From assembly GCA_937907425.1 (NCBI GenBank), contig CALCIE010000019.1, forward strand, positions 1-63,955: a stretch of DNA of 63,955 nucleotides. Direction: 5' to 3'. The stretch comes from ZC4RG42 sp003242425. Its GTDB lineage: Bacteria; Pseudomonadota; Gammaproteobacteria; Burkholderiales; SG8-39. The first letter of the stretch is position 1; every line of letters starts with the position of its first letter. The notes under the pieces are model-generated. The model did not search any database and was not told where the DNA came from. It saw only the letters and a list, made by a program, of their open reading frames with translations. Shown piece after piece: positions 16,919 to 26,409 of the stretch. A program made the position numbers and the translations under genes.

Positions 16919-18085
16919 ATGCTTTACTCCGGTGTGTTCGATCTGCCCTGGTGGGGTGTGGTCATCGTCGCGCTCGTGCTCACGCACATCACCATCGCTT
17001 CGGTCACCATCTTTCTCCATCGCTGCCAAGCGCATCGCGCGCTCGAACTGCACCCCATCGCTTCGCACTTCTTCCGTTTCTGGCTGTGGCTGACTACCGG
17101 CATGGTCACCAAGGAATGGGCCGCCATCCACCGCAAGCACCACGCCAAGTGCGAGACACCGGAGGATCCGCACAGTCCCCAGCAGGTCGGCATCCACCGC
17201 GTGCTGTGGGGCGGCGTGTTCCTTTACGTGAGGGAGTCGCGCAATAAGGAAACCCTCGAGCGCTACGGTCACGGCACGCCCGACGACTGGCTGGAACGCA
17301 ACGTCTATTCGCGCTTCACCAAGACCGGTATCACCATCATGCTGCTGCTCGACGTCAGCATGTTGGGCGTACTGCCGGGTCTGGCGGTATGGCTCACACA
17401 GATGGTCTGGATCCCGTTCTGGGCTGCCGGCGTCATCAACGGCCTCGGCCACTACTGGGGCTACCGCAATTGGGAATGCGAGGACGCGAGCACCAACATC
17501 TTCCCGATCGGCATCCTGATCGGGGGCGAGGAGCTGCATAACAACCACCACGCCTTCGCTTCCTCGGCCAAGCTGTCGTGCAAGTGGTTCGAATTCGACA
17601 TCGGCTGGATGTACATCCGCATCCTCGAGATGCTGGGGCTGGCGAAGGTGAAGAAGGTCGCGCCGACGCCGAAGTTCGCGCCCGCCAAGTCGACCATCGA
17701 CTTCGACACCCTGCAGGCGGTGCTGACCCATCGCTACGACGTCTGGGCCAAGTATTGCCAGTCGCTCAAGCGCACCTTCGCGCAGGAGATGAGCAAGTTC
17801 GCCGACGAGCATCCCAACGCCTGGCGCATCAAGCGCTGGCTGCTCCGTGACGAAAGCAAGCTGGGCGAGCACGAGCGTGCCAAGCTGCAGGAAGTGCTGG
17901 CGAAGAGCAAGGCGCTGGAGACGGCCTACGCCATGCGGCGCGAGCTCGCGGCACTGTGGCAGCGCTCGACCGCCTCGCGCGAACAACTGCTCAAGCAACT
18001 GCAGGACTGGTGTCAGCGCGCGGAGGAGAGCGGTATCGCGCCGCTGCGCGAGTTCGCCTTGCGCCTGCGTTCGTACGCCGCCTGA
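16919..18085 (+). CDS. Membrane fatty-acid desaturase with C-terminal ISL3-transposase-like domain
   Basis: A 388-residue protein. Residues 1 to about 240 are an acyl desaturase with the three histidine boxes HRCQAH, HRKHH and HNNHH, which bind the di-iron centre, set between membrane helices. Residues about 265-388 are soluble and helical. This part (LAKSKALETAYAMRREL and the ending LREFALRLRSYAA) strongly resembles the C-terminal segment of ISL3-family transposases. AAGGAA lies upstream. A TTG at 16913 is closer to the ideal spacing and could be the real start. It is followed by a strong terminator. Confidence 0.9.
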   Translation: MLYSGVFDLPWWGVVIVALVLTHITIASVTIFLHRCQAHRALELHPIASHFFRFWLWLTTGMVTKEWAAIHRKHHAKCETPEDPHSPQQVGIHRVLWGGVFLYVRESRNKETLERYGHGTPDDWLERNVYSRFTKTGITIMLLLDVSMLGVLPGLAVWLTQMVWIPFWAAGVINGLGHYWGYRNWECEDASTNIFPIGILIGGEELHNNHHAFASSAKLSCKWFEFDIGWMYIRILEMLGLAKVKKVAPTPKFAPAKSTIDFDTLQAVLTHRYDVWAKYCQSLKRTFAQEMSKFADEHPNAWRIKRWLLRDESKLGEHERAKLQEVLAKSKALETAYAMRRELAALWQRSTASREQLLKQLQDWCQRAEESGIAPLREFALRLRSYAA

Positions 18086-18106
18086 CCGGCTTGTCGTTGG
18101 AACCCC

Positions 18107-18133
18107 AAAGCCCGGCTTCGGCCGGGCTTTTTT
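18107..18133 (+). terminator. Rho-independent terminator of the desaturase gene
   Basis: A perfect 10-bp stem (18107-18116 with 18121-18130), TTCG tetraloop, then a T run to 18133, 21 bases after the stop. Confidence 0.92.
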
Positions 18134-18193
18134 GTTCATGGGCCGGGTACGCGGGTTGCGAGACCTTGGAACACGCAACCCAAGGAGTGACCC

Positions 18194-18448
18194 ATGAGCG
18201 ACAAGGACCGGATCGAAGGCGAAGGCAGCTACAGTGCCACCAAGGGCTACAATGAACGCACGCGCAAGTTCGTCGAGTCGGGCAAGGTCGAACAGGCCGC
18301 CGACCAGGCGGCGCCGCACAGCCAGCAGGAAGCGCAGGAACTCCGCGAGGCCGAGCGCAAAGGAAAGCAGCGCGCCAAGGGCGAGGATCCGGCGCTGTAC
18401 GACCCGAGCCAGATTCCTGAGGACCCGGACTATCCGCGCAACGAGTAG
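18194..18448 (+). CDS. Small hydrophilic protein (84 aa), possibly stress-related
   Basis: An 84-residue, highly polar protein with no hydrophobic segment, starting MSDKDRIEGEGSYSATKGYN and rich in Glu, Gln, Ala and Lys. The GSYSATKGYNER stretch is shared, from memory, with small proteins annotated only as hypothetical in betaproteobacteria. AAGGAG lies six bases upstream of the ATG. It is monocistronic between two terminators. The function is unknown; a disordered stress-protectant role would fit but is unproven. Confidence 0.75.
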   Translation: MSDKDRIEGEGSYSATKGYNERTRKFVESGKVEQAADQAAPHSQQEAQELREAERKGKQRAKGEDPALYDPSQIPEDPDYPRNE

Positions 18449-18464
18449 CGGCGCGTGCGCAAAA

Positions 18465-18494
18465 GAAAAAACCCGCCGGACGGCGGGTTTTTTC
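18465..18494. terminator. Bidirectional terminator
   Basis: A 13-bp stem (18465-18477 with 18482-18494) with an A run on one side and a T run on the other. It serves the small gene on the plus strand and rpmB-rpmG on the minus strand. Confidence 0.92.
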
Positions 18495-18512
18495 TTGACG
18501 GGACCGCAGTGC

Positions 18513-18668
18513 TTACTTGAGCTTGGTTTCCCTGTACAGGACGTGCTTCCGCGCCTTGGGATCGTACTTCTTGATCTCCAGCTTGTCGGGCGTCGTCCGC
18601 TTGTTCTTGGTGGTCGTATAGAAATGACCGGTACCGGCGGTCGACTCGAGCTTGATCTTTTCGCGCAT
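18513..18668 (-). CDS. rpmG: 50S ribosomal protein L33
   Basis: A 51-residue basic protein beginning MREKIKLESTAGTGHFYTTT and ending ETKLK, the full sequence pattern of bacterial L33. It lacks the CxxC zinc pairs, so it is the zinc-independent (C-) form. It lies 16 bases downstream of rpmB on the same strand, the usual L28-L33 operon. Confidence 0.96.
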   Translation of the reverse strand: MREKIKLESTAGTGHFYTTTKNKRTTPDKLEIKKYDPKARKHVLYRETKLK

Positions 18669-18684
18669 GGCTCAGGCTCCGGTC

Positions 18685-18918
18685 TCAGATTTCGCCGCGG
18701 GCCCGCAGATCGGCCAGAACGGCATCGATGCCCTTCTTGTCGATGATGCGCAGACCGGCGTTGGATACGCGCAGGCGCACCCAGCGGTTCTCGCTCTCGA
18801 CCCAGAAGCGGCGGTACTGCAGATTGGGCAGGAAGCGGCGTTTGGTCTTGTTGTTGGCGTGGGAAACGTGGTTCCCGACCATCGGCTTCTTGCCGGTGAC
18901 TTGGCAAACTCGCGCCAT
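18685..18918 (-). CDS. rpmB: 50S ribosomal protein L28
   Basis: A 77-residue protein starting MARVCQVTGKKPMVGNHVSH, diagnostic of L28. It is zinc-independent, since no CxxC pairs are present. It is the first gene of the rpmB-rpmG operon, with radC on the same strand upstream. Confidence 0.97.
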   Translation of the reverse strand: MARVCQVTGKKPMVGNHVSHANNKTKRRFLPNLQYRRFWVESENRWVRLRVSNAGLRIIDKKGIDAVLADLRARGEI

Positions 18919-18987
18919 GACGGCGTCTCCGGGTTCTGTTTCAGAAAAGCCACGGATTATAGAGGCGAACCGGGGGGATGGGCAAGT

Positions 18988-19662
18988 TCAGAGCATGCCC
19001 CGTTCGGCGAAGGAGCAGGCCGCTCCGCGCCCGACCACGAAATGGTCCAGAACCCGGACGTCGATCATCGCGAGCGCCCGTTTCAGGGTGTCGGTGAGCA
19101 GCTGATCGGCCTGGCTGGGCTCGGCGACCCCGGAGGGATGATTGTGGGCGAAGATTACGCTGGCGGCGTTGTGCCGCAGTGCCGCCTTGACCACCTCGCG
19201 TGGATAGACGCTGGTCTGGGTCAGGGTACCGCGGAACAGCTCTTCCGCGACGATGACCCGGTTCTGGGCGTCGAGGAAGACCGCCACGAAGACCTCGTGC
19301 TCGCGTTCGGCGAGCAGCAGGCGCAGGTAATCCCGCACCGCATCCGGTGAACTGAGTGCGTCGGTTGCACGGGCGCGTTCGGCGAGCACCCGCCGGCCGA
19401 TTTCCAGGGCGGCCTTGAGCAGGGCCCATTTGGCCGGGCCCATGCCGCTCACGTGCTCGTCGGGACGCGGATCGTAGTGAAGCAGGGCACCGAGTGAACC
19501 GAAGCGGGCGAGCAGCTCGCGCCCCAGTTCCACCGCGCTGCGGCCGGGCGTGCCCACGCGCAGGAAGATCGCCAGCAGTTCGGCGTCCGACAGGGCGGCG
19601 GCGCCGCGGCTCAGCAGTTTCTCGCGCGGACGCTCGTCCTCGGGCCAGTTGCTGATGCCCAT
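18988..19662 (-). CDS. radC: RadC/JAB-domain protein
   Basis: A 224-residue protein. The N-terminal helix-hairpin-helix region is followed by a JAB1/MPN metalloprotease-like domain with EELFRGTLTQTSVYPREV and the metal motif HNHPSG...D (FAHNHPSGVAEPSQAD). The ATG at 19662 has a perfect AGGAGG five to six bases upstream. Longer in-frame sequence upstream is the antisense of coaBC and not coding. Despite its name, a role in DNA repair is not established. It is divergent from coaBC. Confidence 0.94.
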   Translation of the reverse strand: MGISNWPEDERPREKLLSRGAAALSDAELLAIFLRVGTPGRSAVELGRELLARFGSLGALLHYDPRPDEHVSGMGPAKWALLKAALEIGRRVLAERARATDALSSPDAVRDYLRLLLAEREHEVFVAVFLDAQNRVIVAEELFRGTLTQTSVYPREVVKAALRHNAASVIFAHNHPSGVAEPSQADQLLTDTLKRALAMIDVRVLDHFVVGRGAACSFAERGML

Positions 19663-19779
19663 CGGTCCCTCCTGGAGCAAAGGCGCGTAGAATCGCCGCG
19701 GGATGTTAGGCGCTCCGGGCGCGGCGAGCGATCCGCCCGTCGGGCTAGGCACTCCGGCCGGGTGCGCGAGTACACGAAG

Positions 19780-20970
19780 ATGACTGATCTGACAGGCAAG
19801 AAAATACTGCTGGGCTTGACCGGCGGCGTGGCCGCCTACAAAAGCGCGGAACTGTGCCGCCTGTTCGTCAAGGCGGGTGCCGACGTGCAGGTGGTGATGA
19901 CGGAAAGCGCGACACGCTTCATCGCGCCGATGACGCTGCAGGCGCTTTCGGGCAAGCCCGTGTTCCACGACATGTGGGATGCGCGCATCGCCAACCACAT
20001 GGCGCACATCGAACTGTCGCGCGATCGCGACCTCATCCTCGTCGCGCCGGCGACGGCGGATTTCATGGCGAAGCTCGCGCACGGTTTGGCCGACGATCTG
20101 CTCTCGACATTGTGTCTGGCACGCGAGGTGCCGCTCTATGTCGCGCCGGCGATGAACCGGCAGATGTGGGAGAACCCGGCCACGCAGCGCAACGCGGCGC
20201 AACTGAGCGCGGACGGCATCCACATCCTCGGCCCGGACGAGGGCGAGCAGGCCTGCGGCGAGACCGGCATGGGCCGCATGCTCGAGCCCGAAGCGCTGTT
20301 CGATCACATCGCGATCGCGCTCGGCGACAAGCCGCTAGCCGGCAAACGGGTGCTGCTGACCGCGGGGCCCACTTTCGAGCCCATCGACACCGTGCGCGGG
20401 ATCACCAATCTCAGTTCGGGCAAGATGGGTTTTGCGGTCGCGCAGGCGGCCGTGGAGGCGGGCGCGCAGGTGACGCTGATCGCCGGGCCGACCGCGCTTG
20501 CCACCCCGACCGGCGTGCGCCGCGAGAACGTCATGACCGCGCGCGAAATGCATCGCGCGGTGATGGCGCATGTGGCGGAGGCGGACGTCTTCATCGGCGT
20601 GGCGGCGGTGGCGGACTATTACGTGGCCAACGCCTCGGACCGGAAGCTCAAGAAGTCGAACGGCAAGCCCCGTATCGAGCTGGAAGAGAACCCGGACATC
20701 CTCGCCGAGGTCGCGGCGCTGCCGAACGCGCCCTACTGCGTGGGCTTCGCCGCCGAAACGGAGAACCTCCACGAGTACGCGCAGGCCAAGCGCGCGAGCA
20801 AAAAGATCCCGCTGCTTGCCGCGAATCTCGCGCACAACGCTTTCGGCCGCGACGAGAACGAACTCATCCTCTTCCACGACGAGGGCGAAACCCGCCTGCC
20901 GCGCGCCTCCAAGCTGGAAGTCGCGCGCGGCCTGATTCGGGAGATCGCCGCACGGCTGCCGAATCGTTGA
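19780..20970 (+). CDS. coaBC: Bifunctional phosphopantothenoylcysteine decarboxylase/synthetase
   Basis: A 396-residue CoA-pathway enzyme. The N-terminal flavoprotein (CoaC) half has LGLTGGVAAYKSAEL, the active-site His in NHMAHIEL, PAMNRQMW and a cysteine in EQACGETGMGRM. The CoaB half, from about residue 190, has TAGPTFEPIDTVRGITNLSSGKMG and the KKSNGK loop. The ATG at 19780 was chosen over one 18 bases upstream because it begins the conserved N-terminus. dut follows 11 bases later, the classic coaBC-dut pair. Confidence 0.96.
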   Translation: MTDLTGKKILLGLTGGVAAYKSAELCRLFVKAGADVQVVMTESATRFIAPMTLQALSGKPVFHDMWDARIANHMAHIELSRDRDLILVAPATADFMAKLAHGLADDLLSTLCLAREVPLYVAPAMNRQMWENPATQRNAAQLSADGIHILGPDEGEQACGETGMGRMLEPEALFDHIAIALGDKPLAGKRVLLTAGPTFEPIDTVRGITNLSSGKMGFAVAQAAVEAGAQVTLIAGPTALATPTGVRRENVMTAREMHRAVMAHVAEADVFIGVAAVADYYVANASDRKLKKSNGKPRIELEENPDILAEVAALPNAPYCVGFAAETENLHEYAQAKRASKKIPLLAANLAHNAFGRDENELILFHDEGETRLPRASKLEVARGLIREIAARLPNR

Positions 20971-20981
20971 GCGAGAAAAAC

Positions 20982-21431
20982 ATGCACCGTATCGACGTCA
21001 AGATCCTCGATCCCCGCCTGCACGATCAGCCGCCCCGATACGCCACCGCCGGTTCCGCCGGTCTCGACCTGCGCGCCTGCATCGACGCGCCGCTGGAACT
21101 CGCGCCCGGTGCGACGGCGCTGGTGCCGAGCGGCATCGCCATCCATCTCGCCGATCCGGGGCTCGCCGCCCTGGTGCTGCCGCGTTCGGGGCTGGGCCAC
21201 AAGCACGGCATCGTGCTCGGCAACCTCGTCGGCCTCATCGACAGCGACTACCAGGGACAGATCATGGTGTCGGTGTGGAACCGATCGAACGCGCCGTTCA
21301 CCCTGCAGCCCATGGAGCGCATCGCGCAACTGGTGATCGTGCCGGTGCTGCAGGTGGCCTTCAACGTCGTCGAGGAATTCGAAGCGAGCGAGCGCGGCGC
21401 CGGCGGCTTCGGCAGCACCGGCACGCGCTGA
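20982..21431 (+). CDS. dut: Deoxyuridine 5'-triphosphate nucleotidohydrolase
   Basis: A 149-residue trimeric dUTPase with all five motifs: AGSAGLDLRA, PRSGLGHKHG, the catalytic-loop segment GLIDSDYQGQI, ERIAQLV and the C-terminal RGAGGFGSTG. It hydrolyses dUTP to dUMP. It is co-transcribed with coaBC and followed by a bidirectional terminator. Confidence 0.97.
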   Translation: MHRIDVKILDPRLHDQPPRYATAGSAGLDLRACIDAPLELAPGATALVPSGIAIHLADPGLAALVLPRSGLGHKHGIVLGNLVGLIDSDYQGQIMVSVWNRSNAPFTLQPMERIAQLVIVPVLQVAFNVVEEFEASERGAGGFGSTGTR

Positions 21432-21448
21432 AACGTTTTTCCCAAAGA

Positions 21449-21474
21449 AAAAGGCGGCCGCGGGGCCGCCTTTT
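21449..21474. terminator. Bidirectional terminator between dut and fccB
   Basis: An 11-bp stem (21449-21459 with 21464-21474), flanked by A and T runs. It serves dut on the plus strand and the flavocytochrome operon on the minus strand. Confidence 0.9.
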
Positions 21475-21491
21475 CGTTCGGGCGTTGCGCC

Positions 21492-22775
21492 TCAGGCCAG
21501 CATGTCGGCCCAGATGTTGCGCGCCCAGGCGTCGGCGTACGCCTTCTCCAGCTCGCTGCGCTGCGAGGACACGCCGCCGCTGCCCGGCACCGTCACCAGC
21601 GTCTTCTTCTCCGGGTCGTAACGGTGTACCGAGTTCACGTGCATCGCCTCGCGGTCGCTCACGTAGCTGTAGCAGGTGTTGCCGATGATCGGCGTCGGGT
21701 TGGGCTGCCGGCCGGTGAGCAGCGCGACGATGGCCGAGGCCGCGATCTTGGCGTGGTTGTTCGCCATGCTGCCCGACTTGGGCATCGCCGGCGCCGACAG
21801 CGTGGCATCGCCCAGCACGTGGATGTTCGGCACCGCGACCGATTCCATGGTGCGCCAGTCCACGCCGCACCAGCGGTTGTTGGCTGTGATGAGTCCCGCG
21901 GAGACGGCGATCGAGCCGGCACGCATGGGCGGCAGCACGTTCAGCACGTCGCCCTTGAAGGAATCGAACTCCGTCTTGATGGTGCGGGTCGCGACATCCA
22001 CGTCCTTCGCTTCCTGGCTGGGGATGTACTCGATCAGACCGGGATAGAGCTCCTTCCACGCCGCGAGGAACAGCCCCTTCTTGGAGACGATGTCCTCGTT
22101 CGCGTCCAGCACCAGTACTTTCGAGCGCGGCTTGGCCTGCTTGAAGTAGTTCGCCACCTGGCAGATGCGCTCGTAGGGGCCGGGCGGGCAGCGGTAGGGC
22201 GCCTTGGGAATCGACAGCAGATACACGCCGCCGTTGGGCATCGCTTCCAACTGCTTGCGCAATGCCAGCGTCTGCGGGCCGGCTTTCCAGGCGTGCAGCA
22301 CCTGCTGTTGCGCCTGCTCGTTGTTGAGCCCGGGCAGCAGGTCGTACATGAAGTCGATGCCGGGCGAGACGACCAGACGGTCATAGGCGAGTTCGCCGCC
22401 GTTCTTGAGCACGACGCGCTTCTTGTCGGGCTGCACGCCCGTCGCCACGTCGTGCACGACGTTCACGCCGTGCGCGCGCAGACCGTCGTAGCCCATGGTC
22501 AGGCTTTCCAGCGTGCGCGAACCGCCCAGCACCAGGTTGGAAAGCGGGCAGGAGATGAACTGCTTGTTCGGCTCGACCAGCGTCACATCGATCTGGCCGC
22601 CGCTCCACATGCGGATGTACTTGGCCGCCGTGGCGCCGCCGAAGCCGCCGCCGATGACGACCACACGCGCCGCCGATTTGCCCGCGGTACCGCGCGTCGT
22701 CGCGCAGCCGCCCATGATGCCGGCCGCAGCGCCGGCGCCCATCAGTTTGAGGAACTCACGGCGATCGAGACTCAT
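21492..22775 (-). CDS. fccB: Flavocytochrome c sulfide dehydrogenase, flavin subunit (FccB/SoxF-like)
   Basis: A 427-residue FAD protein that oxidises sulfide in the periplasm and passes electrons to its cytochrome partner. A Tat signal (RREFLKLMGAG) is followed by the FAD loop VVIGGGFGGATAA. A cysteine in FISCPLSN matches the site of covalent FAD attachment in Allochromatium FccB. The cysteines in YRCPPGPYERIC and NTCYSYV are candidates for the redox disulfide. Its start overlaps the cytochrome stop (ATGA). Confidence 0.92.
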   Translation of the reverse strand: MSLDRREFLKLMGAGAAAGIMGGCATTRGTAGKSAARVVVIGGGFGGATAAKYIRMWSGGQIDVTLVEPNKQFISCPLSNLVLGGSRTLESLTMGYDGLRAHGVNVVHDVATGVQPDKKRVVLKNGGELAYDRLVVSPGIDFMYDLLPGLNNEQAQQQVLHAWKAGPQTLALRKQLEAMPNGGVYLLSIPKAPYRCPPGPYERICQVANYFKQAKPRSKVLVLDANEDIVSKKGLFLAAWKELYPGLIEYIPSQEAKDVDVATRTIKTEFDSFKGDVLNVLPPMRAGSIAVSAGLITANNRWCGVDWRTMESVAVPNIHVLGDATLSAPAMPKSGSMANNHAKIAASAIVALLTGRQPNPTPIIGNTCYSYVSDREAMHVNSVHRYDPEKKTLVTVPGSGGVSSQRSELEKAYADAWARNIWADMLA

Positions 22776-23101
22776 TTGGTCCTCCTGCCGGGCGTTTGCG
22801 AGGCGAAGTAGGCGCCGAGCAGTTCGTACTGCTCGTCGCTATAGCCCTTGGCGATCTGGTGCATGATGGTCGCCGGGCGCTTGCCGTCGCGGAAATCCTT
22901 CAGCTGCTGGACGATGTAGTCCTTCGGCTGACCGGCAAGATGTGGCAGACCGCCGGCGTTGACGCCGTTGGTGCCGTGGCAGATGGCACAGGCGGCCGCG
23001 AGATCGCGGCCGGCGGTGTCGTTGCCTTGCGCATGCGCGACGAGCGACGCACAGGCGAGCAGGACGCTCGCGGCAAGGCCGAGTGTCCTTCCCTTGTTCA
23101 T
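22772..23101 (-). CDS. fccA: Cytochrome c subunit of sulfide dehydrogenase (FccA/SoxE-like)
   Basis: A 109-residue single-haem c-type cytochrome. A signal peptide covers residues 1-24, then CAICH binds haem and a methionine in PATIMHQIAKG is the likely distal ligand. It has one CxxCH rather than the two of the large diheme FccA, so it is the short, c553-like form. The ATG at 23101 is chosen because the signal peptide starts there. It is the first gene of the two-gene unit with fccB. Confidence 0.92.
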   Translation of the reverse strand: MNKGRTLGLAASVLLACASLVAHAQGNDTAGRDLAAACAICHGTNGVNAGGLPHLAGQPKDYIVQQLKDFRDGKRPATIMHQIAKGYSDEQYELLGAYFASQTPGRRTK

Positions 23102-23177
23102 CGTTGTTTTCCTCCTTCGGCCTGGACAGGTCGGCGAGTCTCCGCTGCCACGAAGCAATCGTCAAGCCGAAATATAA

Positions 23178-23202
23178 AAAAGGCCGCTTATCGCGGCCTT
23201 TT
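23178..23202 (-). terminator. Terminator downstream of clpA
   Basis: A 10-bp stem (23178-23187 with 23193-23202) with a TTATC loop and A/T runs, between the clpA stop and the fccA start on the minus strand. Confidence 0.88.
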
Positions 23203-23225
23203 GGAATAAGCTTATAACTCAACGC

Positions 23226-25499
<2,274 letters not shown>

Positions 25500-25808
25500 C
25501 TACGTTTCCTCCATGACGCACTGGAGCGGGTGCTGGTGCTTCCGTGCGTAGGCAATAACCTGTTCAACTTTCGTCGTTGCGATATCCCGGGGGTAAACGC
25601 CGCAGACCCCCATTCCTTCCCGATGGACCTTCAGCATCACCTGCGTGGCCCGCTCCCGATCCATGGAAAAGAAGGTTTGCAGGACGACCACCACGAAATC
25701 CATCGGCGTGTAGTCGTCGTTCAGCAGGATGACTTTGAACAGCGGCGGCGGACTGACCTTGCTATCCGCAGGTTCAAGGACCGTGCCTTCGCCCGTCCGG
25801 GTTACCAT
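25500..25808 (-). CDS. clpS: ClpA adaptor protein ClpS
   Basis: A 102-residue N-degron adaptor. A disordered N-terminus is followed by the core LLNDDYTPMDFVV, which contains the residues that bind N-terminal bulky amino acids, and by MLKVHREGMGVCGVY. It delivers N-end-rule substrates to ClpAP. It lies immediately upstream of clpA with no gap. Confidence 0.97.
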   Translation of the reverse strand: MVTRTGEGTVLEPADSKVSPPPLFKVILLNDDYTPMDFVVVVLQTFFSMDRERATQVMLKVHREGMGVCGVYPRDIATTKVEQVIAYARKHQHPLQCVMEET

Positions 25809-25937
25809 ACGTTCTCAACTATGCAGCGACTGAATGCCCTCAGCAAGCTGAATACCAACCGAAGAAGGGCTTGTTTCGTATCCTAGCCACTGTTCTAGCC
25901 CCGCGCAACGACCGCACAGAGCCTTGACAGCGCAGAC

Positions 25938-25966
25938 TTGACGGGGTTCCGCAAAGGGCGTAAAAG
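25938..25966 (+). promoter_or_regulatory. Putative sigma-70 promoter of the cold-shock gene
   Basis: TTGACG (25938-25943) and TAAAAG (25961-25966) are separated by 17 bases. A second TTGACA lies at 25924. The resulting transcript would have a leader of roughly 110 bases, as is usual for cold-shock genes. Confidence 0.5.
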
Positions 25967-26081
25967 GCCCCGTGTGTTTGTTTTTCAAGCGGTATTGGGG
26001 TCGTTTTCGTCCTAGAGCTGGCTTGAAGTACAGGCATAGGAGGGGGAATCCCCGTTGTTAATTTTGAGGGAATAAGGGGCT

Positions 26082-26288
26082 ATGCCAACTGGTACGGTGA
26101 AGTGGTTCAATGACGCAAAGGGGTACGGCTTTATCACTCCGGACGATGGGGGCGAAGATCTGTTTGCACATTTCTCCGCAATCCAGATGAACGGATTCAA
26201 GACGCTGAAGGAAGGTCAGAAAGTCACGTTCGACGTGACGCAGGGCCCGAAAGGCAAGCAGGCGTCGAACATCCAGGCAACCAGCTGA
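26082..26288 (+). CDS. Cold-shock protein (CspA family)
   Basis: A 68-residue single cold-shock domain, with RNP1-type KGYGFITPDDG and RNP2-type DLFAHFSAI. It binds single-stranded RNA or DNA and melts mRNA secondary structure. AAGGGG precedes the ATG. A leader of about 110 bases containing a short GGGGAATCCCC palindrome precedes it. The clpS-csp-icd context is common in betaproteobacteria. Confidence 0.96.
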   Translation: MPTGTVKWFNDAKGYGFITPDDGGEDLFAHFSAIQMNGFKTLKEGQKVTFDVTQGPKGKQASNIQATS

Positions 26289-26322
26289 GCCGGACCGCCA
26301 ATACCAACCAACAACAATCTGG

Positions 26323-26350
26323 GCCTCGCCGTGATCGGCGGGGCTTTTTT
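26323..26350 (+). terminator. Terminator of the cold-shock gene
   Basis: A stem-loop (about 26323-26331 with 26336-26344) with a TGAT loop and one wobble pair, followed by six T. Confidence 0.88.
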
Positions 26351-26377
26351 ATTTTCGGGGCGGAGTGCGCGATTTCA

Positions 26378-26402
26378 AGCCCCCGCCGACCCGACGGGGG
26401 CT
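26378..26402 (-). terminator. Possible terminator of icd
   Basis: An 8-bp GC-rich stem (26378-26385 with 26395-26402) just past the icd stop. The T run on the minus strand is poor, so this is a weak call. Confidence 0.5.
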
Positions 26403-26409
26403 CGATTTC

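Noticed and set aside
16919..18085. Intact ISL3 insertion sequence
   Set aside because: Only the C-terminal segment resembles a transposase; it is in frame with a desaturase, and no terminal repeats or DDE core are present.
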